64,000 nt of DNA, taken from Streptomyces sp. NBS 14/10 (lineage in GTDB: Bacteria > Actinomycetota > Actinomycetes > Streptomycetales > Streptomycetaceae). How positions within the stretch are numbered: position 1 is the stretch's first letter; every line of letters starts with the position of its first letter. The notes under the pieces are model-generated. The model was not told where the DNA came from and did no database searches. It was given only the letters and a program-made list of their open reading frames with translations. A program made the translations under genes and the position numbers. This document shows positions 1 through 8,985 of this stretch, piece after piece. The stretch lies in the NCBI RefSeq assembly GCF_002224125.1, contig NZ_NCSM01000035.1:51893-115892 (forward strand). Direction: 5' to 3'.

Positions 1-34
1 GGCGGAGCCGCAGATCGATACAGCCGGCTCCGCC
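1..34. terminator. Hairpin at window edge
   Basis: A 10-bp perfect inverted repeat (positions 1-10 and 25-34, GGCGGAGCCG and its complement) encloses a 14-nt loop. It lies between the 3' end of the first gene (minus strand, stop at 141) and whatever lies left of the window, so it could terminate that gene or an unseen upstream one. There is no U-tract, which is common for actinobacterial terminators. Confidence 0.4.
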
Positions 35-85
35 GCGCGAAGGGCCGAGCACGGTCGACCGTCGACAGGGGCTGTAGCGCCCCCC

Positions 86-115
86 GGGGGCACCTCCCAG
101 CGGTAGCTGAGGGAG
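86..115. repeat. Dispersed Streptomyces-type hairpin element, copy 1
   Basis: This stretch has the core CTCCCAGCGGTAGCTGAGGG, which folds as a short hairpin, and is preceded by GGGGGCAC. Near-identical copies occur at 18538-18560 and 43311-43340. This copy is intergenic, just past the stop of the first gene. Similar intergenic palindromic elements are common in Streptomyces genomes. Its role here is unknown. Confidence 0.6.
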
Positions 116-140
116 AACCGAGCCCTAAAAAAGCGGCTGG

Positions 141-1643
141 TCAGGCGCCGCCTGTGTGTACCTGGAAGGCCGCGCGGCGGACCGCCTTGGCGAGGGCCGG
201 GTCGGGGTGGGCGGCGGCCAGTGCGACCAGGACCTGCACGGTGCGGGGGTGGCCCACGGCCCGTACCTCCTCCAGCAGCGCCGGGACCGTGCCCTGCACG
301 GCGGACTCCAGATGGCGCACGAGCAGCGGGCTCTCGCCGTGGTCGGAGATGGCCGCGGCCGTGTCCACCCACAGCCAGGTGGCCTCCTCGCGGGTCAGCA
401 CGTCCAGCGCGTCCTCCGGGTCCACCCCCTCGTGCTCGGCCAGCCACAGCAGCGCGTACGGGCGCAGCGCGGACTCGTCGACCACGGCCCGCACGGTCGG
501 CTCGGCGGGCGCCCCGACGACGCGCAGCGCCTCGAAGGCGAGCCCGCGCAGCAGCGCGTCGTCGCCGCGGGCCGCCTCGATGAGCTCGGTGACGGCGCTG
601 CCGACGGGCCGGGCGGCGAGCCAGGCCCGGTACTCGGCGCGGGCCGGGCCGGGGGTCAGGCCCGCGCAGCCGCGCAGCATGTCCGCGGCGGGCTGCTCGA
701 TGTTCCCGGCGGGGCTCTGGGCGGCGACGCAGATCTGCTCCAGCTTGACCCACACCGCCCAGTTGCCGAGCGCGGTGAGGACGGCCTCCCGCGCAGCCTC
801 CTCCGCGGTCTCCCGCGCCCCTTCCACGGCCTCCCGAGCCGCCTCCGCCGCCTCCTGAGGGCCGTCCGGCTGAGGGCCGTCTGCCAAGGACCCGTCCAGC
901 ACCACGAGCGCGCCCACGGAGGCGAGCGCGTCCAGGGCCCAGTCGAGCAGCGTCTCCAGGGAGTGGTCCAGGGAGTCGGCGGCGTCCGGCGTCCCGGCGG
1001 GCGGGGTGTCGTCGGGGCCGGGGGCGGCCACGGGGCCGTACGGCACCTCGCACCGCTCGGTGCGCAGCTCGGCGACGCGCTGCTGAAGCATGTCCAGAAG
1101 CGTCGCGACCTGCACCGGACCGGCCGACAGCTGGAGCAGGGACAGCAGCTGCGGCAGCGCCTCCACGACCTCGGCGACGGCCGTGGGCTCGGCCGTGACC
1201 GGCGCCGGGCGGTCCAGGGACCAGGCGTCGAGCAGCGCGACCCAACCGCGCAGCACCGCGCTGTCGTCGCGGTCCCAGGCGCGCAGCCGCCAGCCCGGGC
1301 GGGCGATGCCGCCGTGCAGCTCGATCAGGCCGACCAGGCGGGCCCGGTCCCAGTCGGCCTGGATCCGTTCGGGGGGAACTCCCAGGGCGGTGGCGGCCTC
1401 GGCGACGGCCTCGGCGGGGAGCACGCCCGGGACGGCGTGCCGGCTCGCGGCCCAGCGGGCGATCTGTACGGCCCCGGCAAGTCCCGATCGGGCCTGCCGG
1501 GCGAGCTCCGAGGGCGGCGGAGTGCCCTCGGGCGGGCGGGGCGTCGGTCGGGAGCCGCGGTTCGGCACAACCCGGCGGGCTGTGGCCATCGGCCGCTGGC
1601 TGACGAGTCGGAGCCGGGAGTCGCGCGGAGTACGGGACGTCAC
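141..1643 (-). CDS. Conserved hypothetical protein, HEAT/ARM-like C-terminus
   Basis: The function is not recognised. The protein is about 500 residues, rich in Ala, Glu and Leu, with no signal peptide or membrane segment. The C-terminal half reads as repeated amphipathic helix pairs (for example ALLRGLAFEALRVVGAPAEP, then ALLEEVRAVGHPRTVQVLVA), as expected of a HEAT- or ARM-like scaffold. A helical Glu/Ala stretch (EAAEAAREAVEGARETAEEA) marks the middle. I chose the GTG at 1643, which has a weak GAGA upstream. A TTG at 1679 would add 12 residues, and an ATG at 1589 would remove 18. It lies alone on the minus strand, 120 bases beyond an alpha/beta hydrolase gene. The frame has the strong GC3 bias of a real gene. 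Confidence 0.7.
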   Translation of the reverse strand: MTSRTPRDSRLRLVSQRPMATARRVVPNRGSRPTPRPPEGTPPPSELARQARSGLAGAVQIARWAASRHAVPGVLPAEAVAEAATALGVPPERIQADWDRARLVGLIELHGGIARPGWRLRAWDRDDSAVLRGWVALLDAWSLDRPAPVTAEPTAVAEVVEALPQLLSLLQLSAGPVQVATLLDMLQQRVAELRTERCEVPYGPVAAPGPDDTPPAGTPDAADSLDHSLETLLDWALDALASVGALVVLDGSLADGPQPDGPQEAAEAAREAVEGARETAEEAAREAVLTALGNWAVWVKLEQICVAAQSPAGNIEQPAADMLRGCAGLTPGPARAEYRAWLAARPVGSAVTELIEAARGDDALLRGLAFEALRVVGAPAEPTVRAVVDESALRPYALLWLAEHEGVDPEDALDVLTREEATWLWVDTAAAISDHGESPLLVRHLESAVQGTVPALLEEVRAVGHPRTVQVLVALAAAHPDPALAKAVRRAAFQVHTGGA

Positions 1644-1765
1644 GGGAGCAGTCTCGCCCGTGACGGCCCGAAAGCCCAATCGGCACCCGTACGGCGGTTG
1701 CCCACGCTGGTCACCAAGGTCGCCGACGGCGCTTCCGGATCCCCTTCATGCGCCGGTAGCGAGGG

Positions 1766-2902
1766 TCACATCAACGGCATCAGAAAGCGGCCCAGCATGT
1801 CTTCGTACCCTTCGGGGTCGGCGTTCCACATCGCGGCGTGCGGGGCGTTGCGCACCGGGTGAAGGGTGACCAGTTCCGAGTGGCGCTCGGCGAGTTCACG
1901 CGAGGCGCCCCAGGGGGCGATGGTGTCGTCCGGACCGTGGATGATCAGCGTCGGCACCTTCGGCCCGTCCAGATCGGCCATCGCGGCCTGCTCCATCAGT
2001 CGGCCCCGGTGCAGTCCCGCCCGCCCCTCGGCGGCCCGTATCGCCAGCGGCAGCAGCGCGGAGGGGATGCGCCGGGCCGAGGCGAGCGCCCGCAGGGTGG
2101 CCTGCCAGTCGAGCACCGGAGAGTCCAGGACGAGCCCGCTGATCCGGTCCCGCAGCGCGGAGCCCGCGGCGGCGCGCAGGGCCATGGTGGCGCCGATGGA
2201 CCAGCCGTACAGGATGACGCTCTCCGCGCCGTAGTGCACCGCGTAGCGGATGGCGGCGTCCAGATCGCGCCACTCGGTCTCGCCGAGGTGTCCGATGCCG
2301 TCCTCGGGGCGGGGGGCGCCCACATCGCCGCGGTAGGCGATGTCGAGCAGCGGGAACCGCCGCTTGTGCAGGAACGGCATCAGCACCATGGGGTGCTCAC
2401 GGGTGGTGCCGAGGCCGTGCACGGTGATCATCCAGGCGGAGCGGTCGCCGGGTATGAACCAGGCGGGCAGCTGGCCCAGTTCGCCGGGTACGTCGACGTC
2501 GGCGTGGTCGATCCCGAGCGTGTCCCGTGGATTGCCGATGTGCACCTGCGGGGTGAAGCGGACGCGGGTGCCTGGGGCCAGGGTGCCGTACGTCACCCGT
2601 TCCAGGCGGCGGACCACGGAGTCCGGGGGGTGCGGGGCGTCCTCGACGACGGGCCCGACGACGGCGTGGCAGCCGGAGCCGGCGAGGCCGTACGTGCCGG
2701 GGCGCAGCGAGGCGAGGCTGCGGGTGAGGGTGATCCGGTCGGCCTCGGTGGCGTGCACGGTGAGCCGCGGGTCGTGCGGGAACGGCCGGCCGGGGCCGGG
2801 CCTCAGGGCGGCGCCGCTGGCGTACCGCCCGGCCGCCACCGCGGCCGCGCCGGCACTGAGCATCGTGGTGGCGGCCACAACCGCCTTCGTCCGCAGCTGC
2901 AT
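1766..2902 (-). CDS. Alpha/beta hydrolase (serine peptidase/esterase-like)
   Basis: A 378-residue hydrolase. The N-terminus (MQLRTKAVVAATTMLSAG) is a signal or anchor segment, so the enzyme is probably exported or membrane tethered. The hydrolase fold shows an oxyanion region (TVHGLGTT, about residues 160-167) and a nucleophile elbow GWSIG with Ser235. A late Asp lies in IIHGPDDTIAPWG and a late His in NAPHAAMW, completing a plausible triad. Substrate is unknown; the layout resembles S9-type peptidases or lipases of the BAAT/DLH group. The frame stays open upstream to 3784, but that part lies antisense-frame over the aldolase gene. The ATG at 2902 with GGGAG just before it, at the start of the hydrophobic segment, is the sensible start. 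It lies 80 bases downstream of the aldolase gene on the same strand, possibly in one transcript. Confidence 0.82.
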   Translation of the reverse strand: MQLRTKAVVAATTMLSAGAAAVAAGRYASGAALRPGPGRPFPHDPRLTVHATEADRITLTRSLASLRPGTYGLAGSGCHAVVGPVVEDAPHPPDSVVRRLERVTYGTLAPGTRVRFTPQVHIGNPRDTLGIDHADVDVPGELGQLPAWFIPGDRSAWMITVHGLGTTREHPMVLMPFLHKRRFPLLDIAYRGDVGAPRPEDGIGHLGETEWRDLDAAIRYAVHYGAESVILYGWSIGATMALRAAAGSALRDRISGLVLDSPVLDWQATLRALASARRIPSALLPLAIRAAEGRAGLHRGRLMEQAAMADLDGPKVPTLIIHGPDDTIAPWGASRELAERHSELVTLHPVRNAPHAAMWNADPEGYEDMLGRFLMPLM

Positions 2903-2982
2903 CTCTCCCAGTGTGGGCGGGGAAGCCGCCGCGGGCCAGCGGGCGCTGCCCGGCCGGGTGATCGACCCACGGCCTGCCTGGC

Positions 2983-3669
2983 TCAGCGTGGCTGGCCGTA
3001 GCCGCTGAGCTTGTCCGCGGCGCGGCTCAGCTCTTCGGGTGACAGCAGGGCCGGGGTGTACCCGGGGACGGCGGCCGCGGTGAGCCAGACCCGGCACATC
3101 CACTCCAGCTGGGCCGTCCGGTCGTACGCCTGGTCGAGCGAGGTGCCGTAGACGACGGTGCCGTGGTTGCGCAGCAGACAGCCGGTGCGGTCGCGCAGCG
3201 CGTCGAGCATGTTGTGGGCCAACTCGTCGGTGCCGTACAGGGCGTAGCCCGCGACGCGCACCGGGCCGCCGAGGGCGCAGGTCATGTAGTGGATCGCGGG
3301 GACCTCGCCGACCAGGGTGGAGACGGCCGTGGCGTGTACGGCGTGGGTGTGGACGACGGCCGCGGCGTCGGTGTCGCGGTAGATCGCGAGGTGCATCGGC
3401 AGCTCGCTGGTGGGGGCCAGCTCGCCGATCACCTGGCGCCCGTCCAGGTCGACGCCGACCGCGTCGCCCGGGCCGAGCCGGTCGTACGGGACGCCGCTCG
3501 GAGTCACCAGGACGATGTCGCCGACCCTGGCCGAGACATTGCCCGAGGTGCCGACGACCAGGCCGTCGGCGACCGTCCTGCGGGCCGTCTCCACCACCCG
3601 CTCCCAGCCCTCCCGCAGGTCCGGTCGCTCCCCAAGTCCGTTCGGTCGTGCGGCATCCGGCTTCGTCAC
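2983..3669 (-). CDS. Class II aldolase/adducin family protein
   Basis: A 228-residue member of the class II (zinc) aldolase family that includes L-fuculose-1-phosphate aldolase and L-ribulose-5-phosphate 4-epimerase. It would cleave or epimerise a phosphorylated sugar in the cytoplasm. The sequence has the phosphate-binding GTSGNVS (about residues 40-46), the acidic residue in TSELPMH (about 87-93), the metal ligands HTH (H107, H109) and H169 in LLRNHGTV. All expected zinc residues are present. The GTG start at 3669 is well supported by GGAGGTGAGGG eight bases upstream. It is divergent from the phosphate transporter and lies upstream of the alpha/beta hydrolase. The exact substrate cannot be told from sequence. 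Confidence 0.85.
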   Translation of the reverse strand: MTKPDAARPNGLGERPDLREGWERVVETARRTVADGLVVGTSGNVSARVGDIVLVTPSGVPYDRLGPGDAVGVDLDGRQVIGELAPTSELPMHLAIYRDTDAAAVVHTHAVHATAVSTLVGEVPAIHYMTCALGGPVRVAGYALYGTDELAHNMLDALRDRTGCLLRNHGTVVYGTSLDQAYDRTAQLEWMCRVWLTAAAVPGYTPALLSPEELSRAADKLSGYGQPR

Positions 3670-4012
3670 GATCCCTCACCTCCGGGCGCCGATCATGGCA
3701 GGCGAGCCGTCGTGTACGCATCAGTGCGGGGGCGAGTGGATCATCGGTGCCGCCTTCCCGCAGGCGCGTCACCCTCGAGCCCACCCCAGTTCACCTTCCG
3801 TTCACCCCATGTCCTTACCGTCGTGGCCGCACCCTTTGGTTGTCGCACCGATTGCCCAGGGGTGTGCGAATCCTCCCCCTCCCACAGGAGGGGCTTCTCG
3901 TGTGGCCATCCCGGTGGTCTCACGGTGGCCACATGGCACTACGTACCGTAGTCACGCGGCGGCGCTCCGTGTCGCCAAGTTCGGGGATCGCATTCCCCCA
4001 CGAAGGAGTTCG
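3670..4012 (+). other. Divergent intergenic region, aldolase / pit
   Basis: This 343-base gene-free stretch separates the aldolase gene (minus) from the phosphate transporter (plus). It holds a PHO-box-like direct repeat at 3789-3810 and a small hairpin (CCCCTCC, CACA loop, GGAGGGG) at 3876-3893 in what would be the transporter leader. I see no credible small gene in it. Confidence 0.7.
3789..3810 (+). promoter_or_regulatory. PHO box (PhoP direct-repeat operator)
   Basis: Two adjacent 11-base units start GTTCACC: GTTCACCTTCC at 3789-3799 and GTTCACCCCAT at 3800-3810. This matches the direct-repeat units bound by the PhoP response regulator in Streptomyces, in the expected orientation and about 200 bases before a PiT phosphate transporter. 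PhoP control of this gene is therefore likely, although two units is the minimum for a site. Confidence 0.75.
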
Positions 4013-5257
<1,245 letters not shown>

Positions 5258-5269
5258 GGAAGTAACGCG

Positions 5270-5611
5270 ATGAGCATCGACTGGGCGGCCCTCGGCCAGG
5301 TCTTCGGCATCAGCCTCGTGGTGACCGTCGGCTTCGTGGGCGTCTTCACCCTCGGCATCCTCGGCACCTCCCGTAAGCCGCAGCGGGCGGAGGCGGGCAC
5401 CGACACGGCCGCCACCGCGTCCGCCGCCCCGGCCGGCGGCGCCTTCGGCCCCGCGCGCGCCGGCGCGTACCTCTGCTTCGCGCTGTGCGCGGCGGCCGTG
5501 GCGTACGGCATCAACCTGATCGTGGCACGTACCTCTGAGCGCGTTCCAGCCCGGCGGCCGTGGCATGTGCTCCTCGGCACACTCACACAGGGTGGGGCAT
5601 TCGCGAGTTGA
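5270..5611 (+). CDS. Small membrane protein linked to pit
   Basis: A 113-residue protein with two hydrophobic helices: GQVFGISLVVTVGFVGVFTL near the N-terminus and GAYLCFALCAAAVAYGINLI near residue 70. A Thr/Ala-rich linker separates them. It follows the phosphate transporter by 12 bases and has AAGGAAG before the ATG. A small membrane protein in this position is conserved in streptomycetes, so a role in the function or stability of the transporter is an inference from position only. The last 25 or so residues look less constrained and run into the region just before the cobalamin riboswitch. Confidence 0.75.
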   Translation: MSIDWAALGQVFGISLVVTVGFVGVFTLGILGTSRKPQRAEAGTDTAATASAAPAGGAFGPARAGAYLCFALCAAAVAYGINLIVARTSERVPARRPWHVLLGTLTQGGAFAS

Positions 5612-5617
5612 CGGCCA

Positions 5618-5800
5618 TTCGCGGCCCATGGTGGACTTCCGGAGCCAAACGGCGGCAGGAGAGGAAGCCGGTGAGAATCCGGCGCGGTCCCGCCACTGTC
5701 ACCGGGGAGCGCTCTCCCATCGCCCGTACGAGTCACGGCCGCCACACGGCGGCTGGAAGACCGGGGGAAGCGCGGATCCGGGAGCCAGGAGACTCTCACC
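5618..5800 (+). ncRNA. Cobalamin (AdoCbl) riboswitch
   Basis: The leader of the cobalamin gene set contains the conserved core of B12 riboswitches. GCCGGTGAGAATCCGGCGCG is followed at once by GTCCCGCCACTGT (about 5666-5698), and the downstream B12 box AGCCAGGAGAC is at about 5782-5792. Several GC-rich helices lie between them. In bacteria such elements bind adenosylcobalamin and shut down the genes downstream, here cobD and the coupled genes. The outer limits are estimated. Confidence 0.93.
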
Positions 5801-5968
5801 GCCGGTCACGTCGAACCAGGGCGCGGACCCTGAGTGAGGACATACCGCCATGCCCGGCACCGCCATGCCGCCGACCCGCCCGCGGCCCCTCCGCCACGTA
5901 CCGGCGCCTCCGACACTCCTGATGTTCCTGACGTTCCCCATGTTCCGAGGCAAGACGGCGGACTGACG
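5801..5968 (+). other. Leader between riboswitch and cobD
   Basis: About 170 bases separate the riboswitch from the chosen cobD start. The cobD frame is open here from a GTG at 5834, but the translation (Pro/His/Val repeats such as SDTPDVPDVPHVP) looks non-coding. It may hold the expression platform of the riboswitch. I see no other gene. Confidence 0.5.
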
Positions 5969-7306
5969 ATGCGTGCCGAACACGCCTCGTACGCGTGCGG
6001 CGCCGCCCTCGGCTTTCTCGGCGACCTCGCCATGGGTGATCCGCGCCGCGGCCATCCTGTGGCCGCGTTCGGGCGCGCCGCCCTGGCCGTCGAGCGGCTG
6101 CTGTGGCGCGACCACCGCGGATCCGGGGCCCTCTACACCGCGCTGTGCGCGGGCGGCGCGGCCGCGGGCGCCGTGCTGTCAGTGCGCGCCGTACGGGCCT
6201 TGGGACGCCCCGCGTCGGGAGGCTCCGCTCTGGGCAGCGCTGTCCTCAAACCCGCGGGACGTCCCGTCTTGGGGCACCCCGTCTTGGGGCGCCCCGTCTT
6301 GGGGCACCCCGTCTTGGGGCACCCCGTCTTGGGGCACCCCGCCGCGGGCACCTTTGCTCTGGGACGCCCCTCCCCCGCCGCGCAGACGATGCTGACCGCC
6401 GCCGCCACCTGGGCGGTGCTCGGCGGCACGACGCTGGGCCGGGAGGCGCGGGCCATCGGCGGCGCACTGACCGCCGGTGACCTGGACGCCGCCCGGCGGC
6501 GGCTGCCGCACCTGTGCGGACGCGATCCGCAGGCGCTGGACGAGTCGCAGATCGCGCGCGCGGTCGTCGAGTCGGTCGCCGAGAACACCTCGGACGCCGT
6601 CGTGGGCGCGCTGGTGTGGGGGGCAGTCGGCGGGGTGCCGGGCCTGGTCGGCTTCCGGGCCGTCAACACCCTGGACGCGATGGTGGGCCACAAGTCGCCG
6701 CGCTACCGGCGGTTCGGTTGGGCCTCGGCCCGGCTGGACGACGTGGCCGGGTGGCCCGGCGCGCGGCTCACCGCGGCGCTGGCCGCCCTGGCCGGGCCCG
6801 ATCCGCGCGCCGCGTGGCGCGCCTGGCGGCGCGACGGCCACCGCCATCCGAGCCCCAACGCGGGCCCCGTGGAGGCCGCGTTCGCGGGCGCGCTCGGCGT
6901 ACGGCTGGGCGGCACCCTCGCGTACGGCGGCCGCGTCGAGCACCGGCCGGTACTCAACCCCGGCGGGCGGCCGGTCGAGGCGGCCGACATCGAGCGGGCG
7001 GTACGGCTTTCGCGGCGCGTCGGCGCCCTGGCGCTCGGCGTGTCCGTAGCGGCCCGGCTGACCGTGGGGGCCCGGCTGACGGCGGGAGCCCGACTGACTG
7101 CGGGAGCCCGACTGGCGGCAGGCGTGGCGCCGAGGCCGGCCCGTACGGCCGCGCGGCCCGGCGCCGCGCCCGTACCCGCCGCGCGGGCCCCACATGGCGC
7201 GCTCGCCCGCTGGGCACGGTCCATGCGGACACCGGCATCCGGCGCGGGCCGGTCGGGCGGTCCGGCGACGGTGCGGCCGACGGCCGCGGGGAGGGACGAG
7301 GGATGA
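5969..7306 (+). CDS. cobD: Adenosylcobinamide-phosphate synthase CobD/CbiB
   Basis: This integral membrane enzyme attaches the aminopropanol arm to adenosylcobyric acid. Recognisable family blocks are [20 protein letters not shown] at the N-terminus, [35 protein letters not shown] and [20 protein letters not shown]. At 445 residues it is over 100 longer than usual. The extra length is an insertion near residue 90 with five PVLG(H/R) repeats (DNA 6263-6337) and a low-complexity tail with RLTAGA-type repeats after residue 360. The ATG at 5969 begins the conserved block; it lacks a good Shine-Dalgarno, and a GTG at 5834 is a possible but unlikely alternative. It is the first gene after the riboswitch and overlaps cobQ by ATGA. 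Confidence 0.93.
   Translation: MRAEHASYACGAALGFLGDLAMGDPRRGHPVAAFGRAALAVERLLWRDHRGSGALYTALCAGGAAAGAVLSVRAVRALGRPASGGSALGSAVLKPAGRPVLGHPVLGRPVLGHPVLGHPVLGHPAAGTFALGRPSPAAQTMLTAAATWAVLGGTTLGREARAIGGALTAGDLDAARRRLPHLCGRDPQALDESQIARAVVESVAENTSDAVVGALVWGAVGGVPGLVGFRAVNTLDAMVGHKSPRYRRFGWASARLDDVAGWPGARLTAALAALAGPDPRAAWRAWRRDGHRHPSPNAGPVEAAFAGALGVRLGGTLAYGGRVEHRPVLNPGGRPVEAADIERAVRLSRRVGALALGVSVAARLTVGARLTAGARLTAGARLAAGVAPRPARTAARPGAAPVPAARAPHGALARWARSMRTPASGAGRSGGPATVRPTAAGRDEG
6263..6337 (+). repeat. 15-nt in-frame tandem repeat in cobD
   Basis: Five consecutive units of CCCGTCTTGGGGCAC (the second ends CGC) encode PVLG(H/R). The units differ by one base at most, pointing to recent expansion by slippage. 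They lie in a variable loop, away from the conserved blocks of CobD. Confidence 0.95.
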
Positions 7307-8985
7307 GCGGGACACAGGGCGGGGGCGCGCCGGGCGGCGGGCTGCTCGTCGCGGGTACTACCTCGGACGCGGGCAAGAGCGTCGTCACGGCCGGAATCTG
7401 CCGCTGGCTCAGCCGTAAGGGCGTCAGCGTCGCGCCCTTCAAGGCGCAGAACATGTCGCTCAACTCCTTCGTGACCCGCGACGGGGCGGAGATCGGCCGC
7501 GCCCAGGCCATGCAGGCCGCCGCCGCACGCGTCGAGCCCAGCGCGCTGATGAACCCCGTCCTGCTCAAGCCCGGCAGCGACCGCAGCAGCCAAGTGGTGC
7601 TGCTGGGCAAGCCGGTGGGCGAGTTGAGCGCGCGTGGGTACCACCAGGGGCGGCAGGAGGCGCTGCTGGGGACCGTCACCGAGTGCCTGGCCGAGCTTCG
7701 GCGTACGCACGACGCGGTGATCTGCGAGGGCGCGGGCAGCCCCGCCGAGATCAATCTGCGCCGCACCGACATCGTCAACCTGGGGCTCGCCCGGGCCGCC
7801 CGGCTGCCGGTGGTCGTGGTCGGGGACATCGACCGCGGCGGCGTCTTCGCGTCGTTCTTCGGCACGACCGCGCTGCTCTCCGAGGCCGACCAGCGGCTGG
7901 TCGCGGGCTATCTGGTGAACAAGTTCCGTGGCGATGTGACCCTGCTGGAGCCGGGCCTTCAGATGCTGTACGGCCTGACGGGCCGCCCGACCATGGGCGT
8001 GCTGCCGTACGCGCACGGGCTCGGCATCGACGAGGAGGACGGGCTGCGGGTGTCGCTGCGCGGGGCGGTGCGCGAGAGCGTCGTCGCGCCGCCGCACGGC
8101 GCGGACATCCTGCGGGTCGCGGTCGCCGCCGTGCCGCTCATGTCGAACTTCACGGACGTGGACGCGCTGGCCGCCGAGCCGGGCGTGGTCGTGCGGTTCG
8201 TGGACCGGCCGGAGGAGCTGGCCGACGCCGATCTGGTGGTGGTGCCGGGCACCCGCGGCACCGTACGGGCGCTGGCATGGCTGCGCGAGCGCGGTCTGGC
8301 CGCGGCGATCGCGCGGCGGGCGGCGGAGGGCCGGCCGGTGCTGGGCATCTGCGGCGGCTTCCAGATGCTCGGCGAACGCATCGAGGACGAGGTCGAGTCG
8401 CGGGCCGGGACCGTCGAAGGGCTCGGGCTGCTGCCGGTGCGGGTGCGGTTCGCGGTGCACAAGACCCTGGCCCGGCCGGTCGGCGAAGCGCTGGGCGAGC
8501 GGGTGGAGGGCTACGAGATCCACCACGGGGTCGCCGAGCTGCTGGACGGCGCGGACGAACCGTTCCTGGACGGCTGCCGGGTCGGCTCGGTGTGGGGCAC
8601 GCACTGGCACGGCTCGCTGGAGAGCGACGGCTTCCGACGCGCCTTCCTGCGGCGGGTCGCGGACGCGGCGGGGCGGGCGTTCGCCCCGGCGCCCGACACC
8701 AGCTTCGGGGAGCTGCGGGAGGAGCAGCTGGACCGGCTGGGCGACCTGATCGAGGAGCACGCGGACACGGACGCGCTGCTGCGGCTGATCGAGAAGGGCG
8801 TACCGGACGGACTGCCCTTCGTCCCACCGGGGGCGCCGCCCCAGCCTCCCGGGCCGTCGCTGCCTCCTCCCGCAGCGGCTACGGAGACGCCGTCTGCGGA
8901 GGCAGTGGCTACGAAGACGTCGTTCCCTCCGCTCCGCCCAGACCACCACCACCGCGCCCACACCGCTGGAGGTACCCAGGCATGA
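7303..8985 (+). CDS. cobQ: Cobyric acid synthase CobQ/CbiP
   Basis: This enzyme amidates four side chains of adenosylcobyrinic acid a,c-diamide, using glutamine and ATP, to give adenosylcobyric acid. The N-terminal dethiobiotin-synthetase-like domain has the P-loop-like GTTSDAGKSVVTAG and the typical FKAQNMSLNSFVT, followed by ICEGAGSPAEINL and GDIDRGGVFAS. The C-terminal class I amidotransferase domain has the nucleophile Cys350 in LGICGGFQMLG and the His region GTHWHGSLE near residue 435. At 560 residues it is slightly longer than usual because of a Pro/Thr/Ala-rich tail. The ATG overlaps the cobD stop (ATGA), with GGGAGGGACGAGG upstream. The 3' end overlaps the next gene in the same way. 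Confidence 0.97.
   Translation: MSGTQGGGAPGGGLLVAGTTSDAGKSVVTAGICRWLSRKGVSVAPFKAQNMSLNSFVTRDGAEIGRAQAMQAAAARVEPSALMNPVLLKPGSDRSSQVVLLGKPVGELSARGYHQGRQEALLGTVTECLAELRRTHDAVICEGAGSPAEINLRRTDIVNLGLARAARLPVVVVGDIDRGGVFASFFGTTALLSEADQRLVAGYLVNKFRGDVTLLEPGLQMLYGLTGRPTMGVLPYAHGLGIDEEDGLRVSLRGAVRESVVAPPHGADILRVAVAAVPLMSNFTDVDALAAEPGVVVRFVDRPEELADADLVVVPGTRGTVRALAWLRERGLAAAIARRAAEGRPVLGICGGFQMLGERIEDEVESRAGTVEGLGLLPVRVRFAVHKTLARPVGEALGERVEGYEIHHGVAELLDGADEPFLDGCRVGSVWGTHWHGSLESDGFRRAFLRRVADAAGRAFAPAPDTSFGELREEQLDRLGDLIEEHADTDALLRLIEKGVPDGLPFVPPGAPPQPPGPSLPPPAAATETPSAEAVATKTSFPPLRPDHHHRAHTAGGTQA

Noticed and set aside
2903..3784. Upstream extension of the alpha/beta hydrolase frame
   Set aside because: It overlaps the aldolase gene in another frame and reads as Arg/Gly/Pro-rich noise; the signal-like segment begins at 2902.
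3410..4012. Upstream extension of the pit frame
   Set aside because: No coding character and it crosses the aldolase gene; AAGGAG precedes the ATG at 4013, where homology to PiT begins.
7683..8981. Upstream extension of the chelatase frame
   Set aside because: It lies inside cobQ in another frame; the ATGA overlap and ribosome site at 8982 fix the start.
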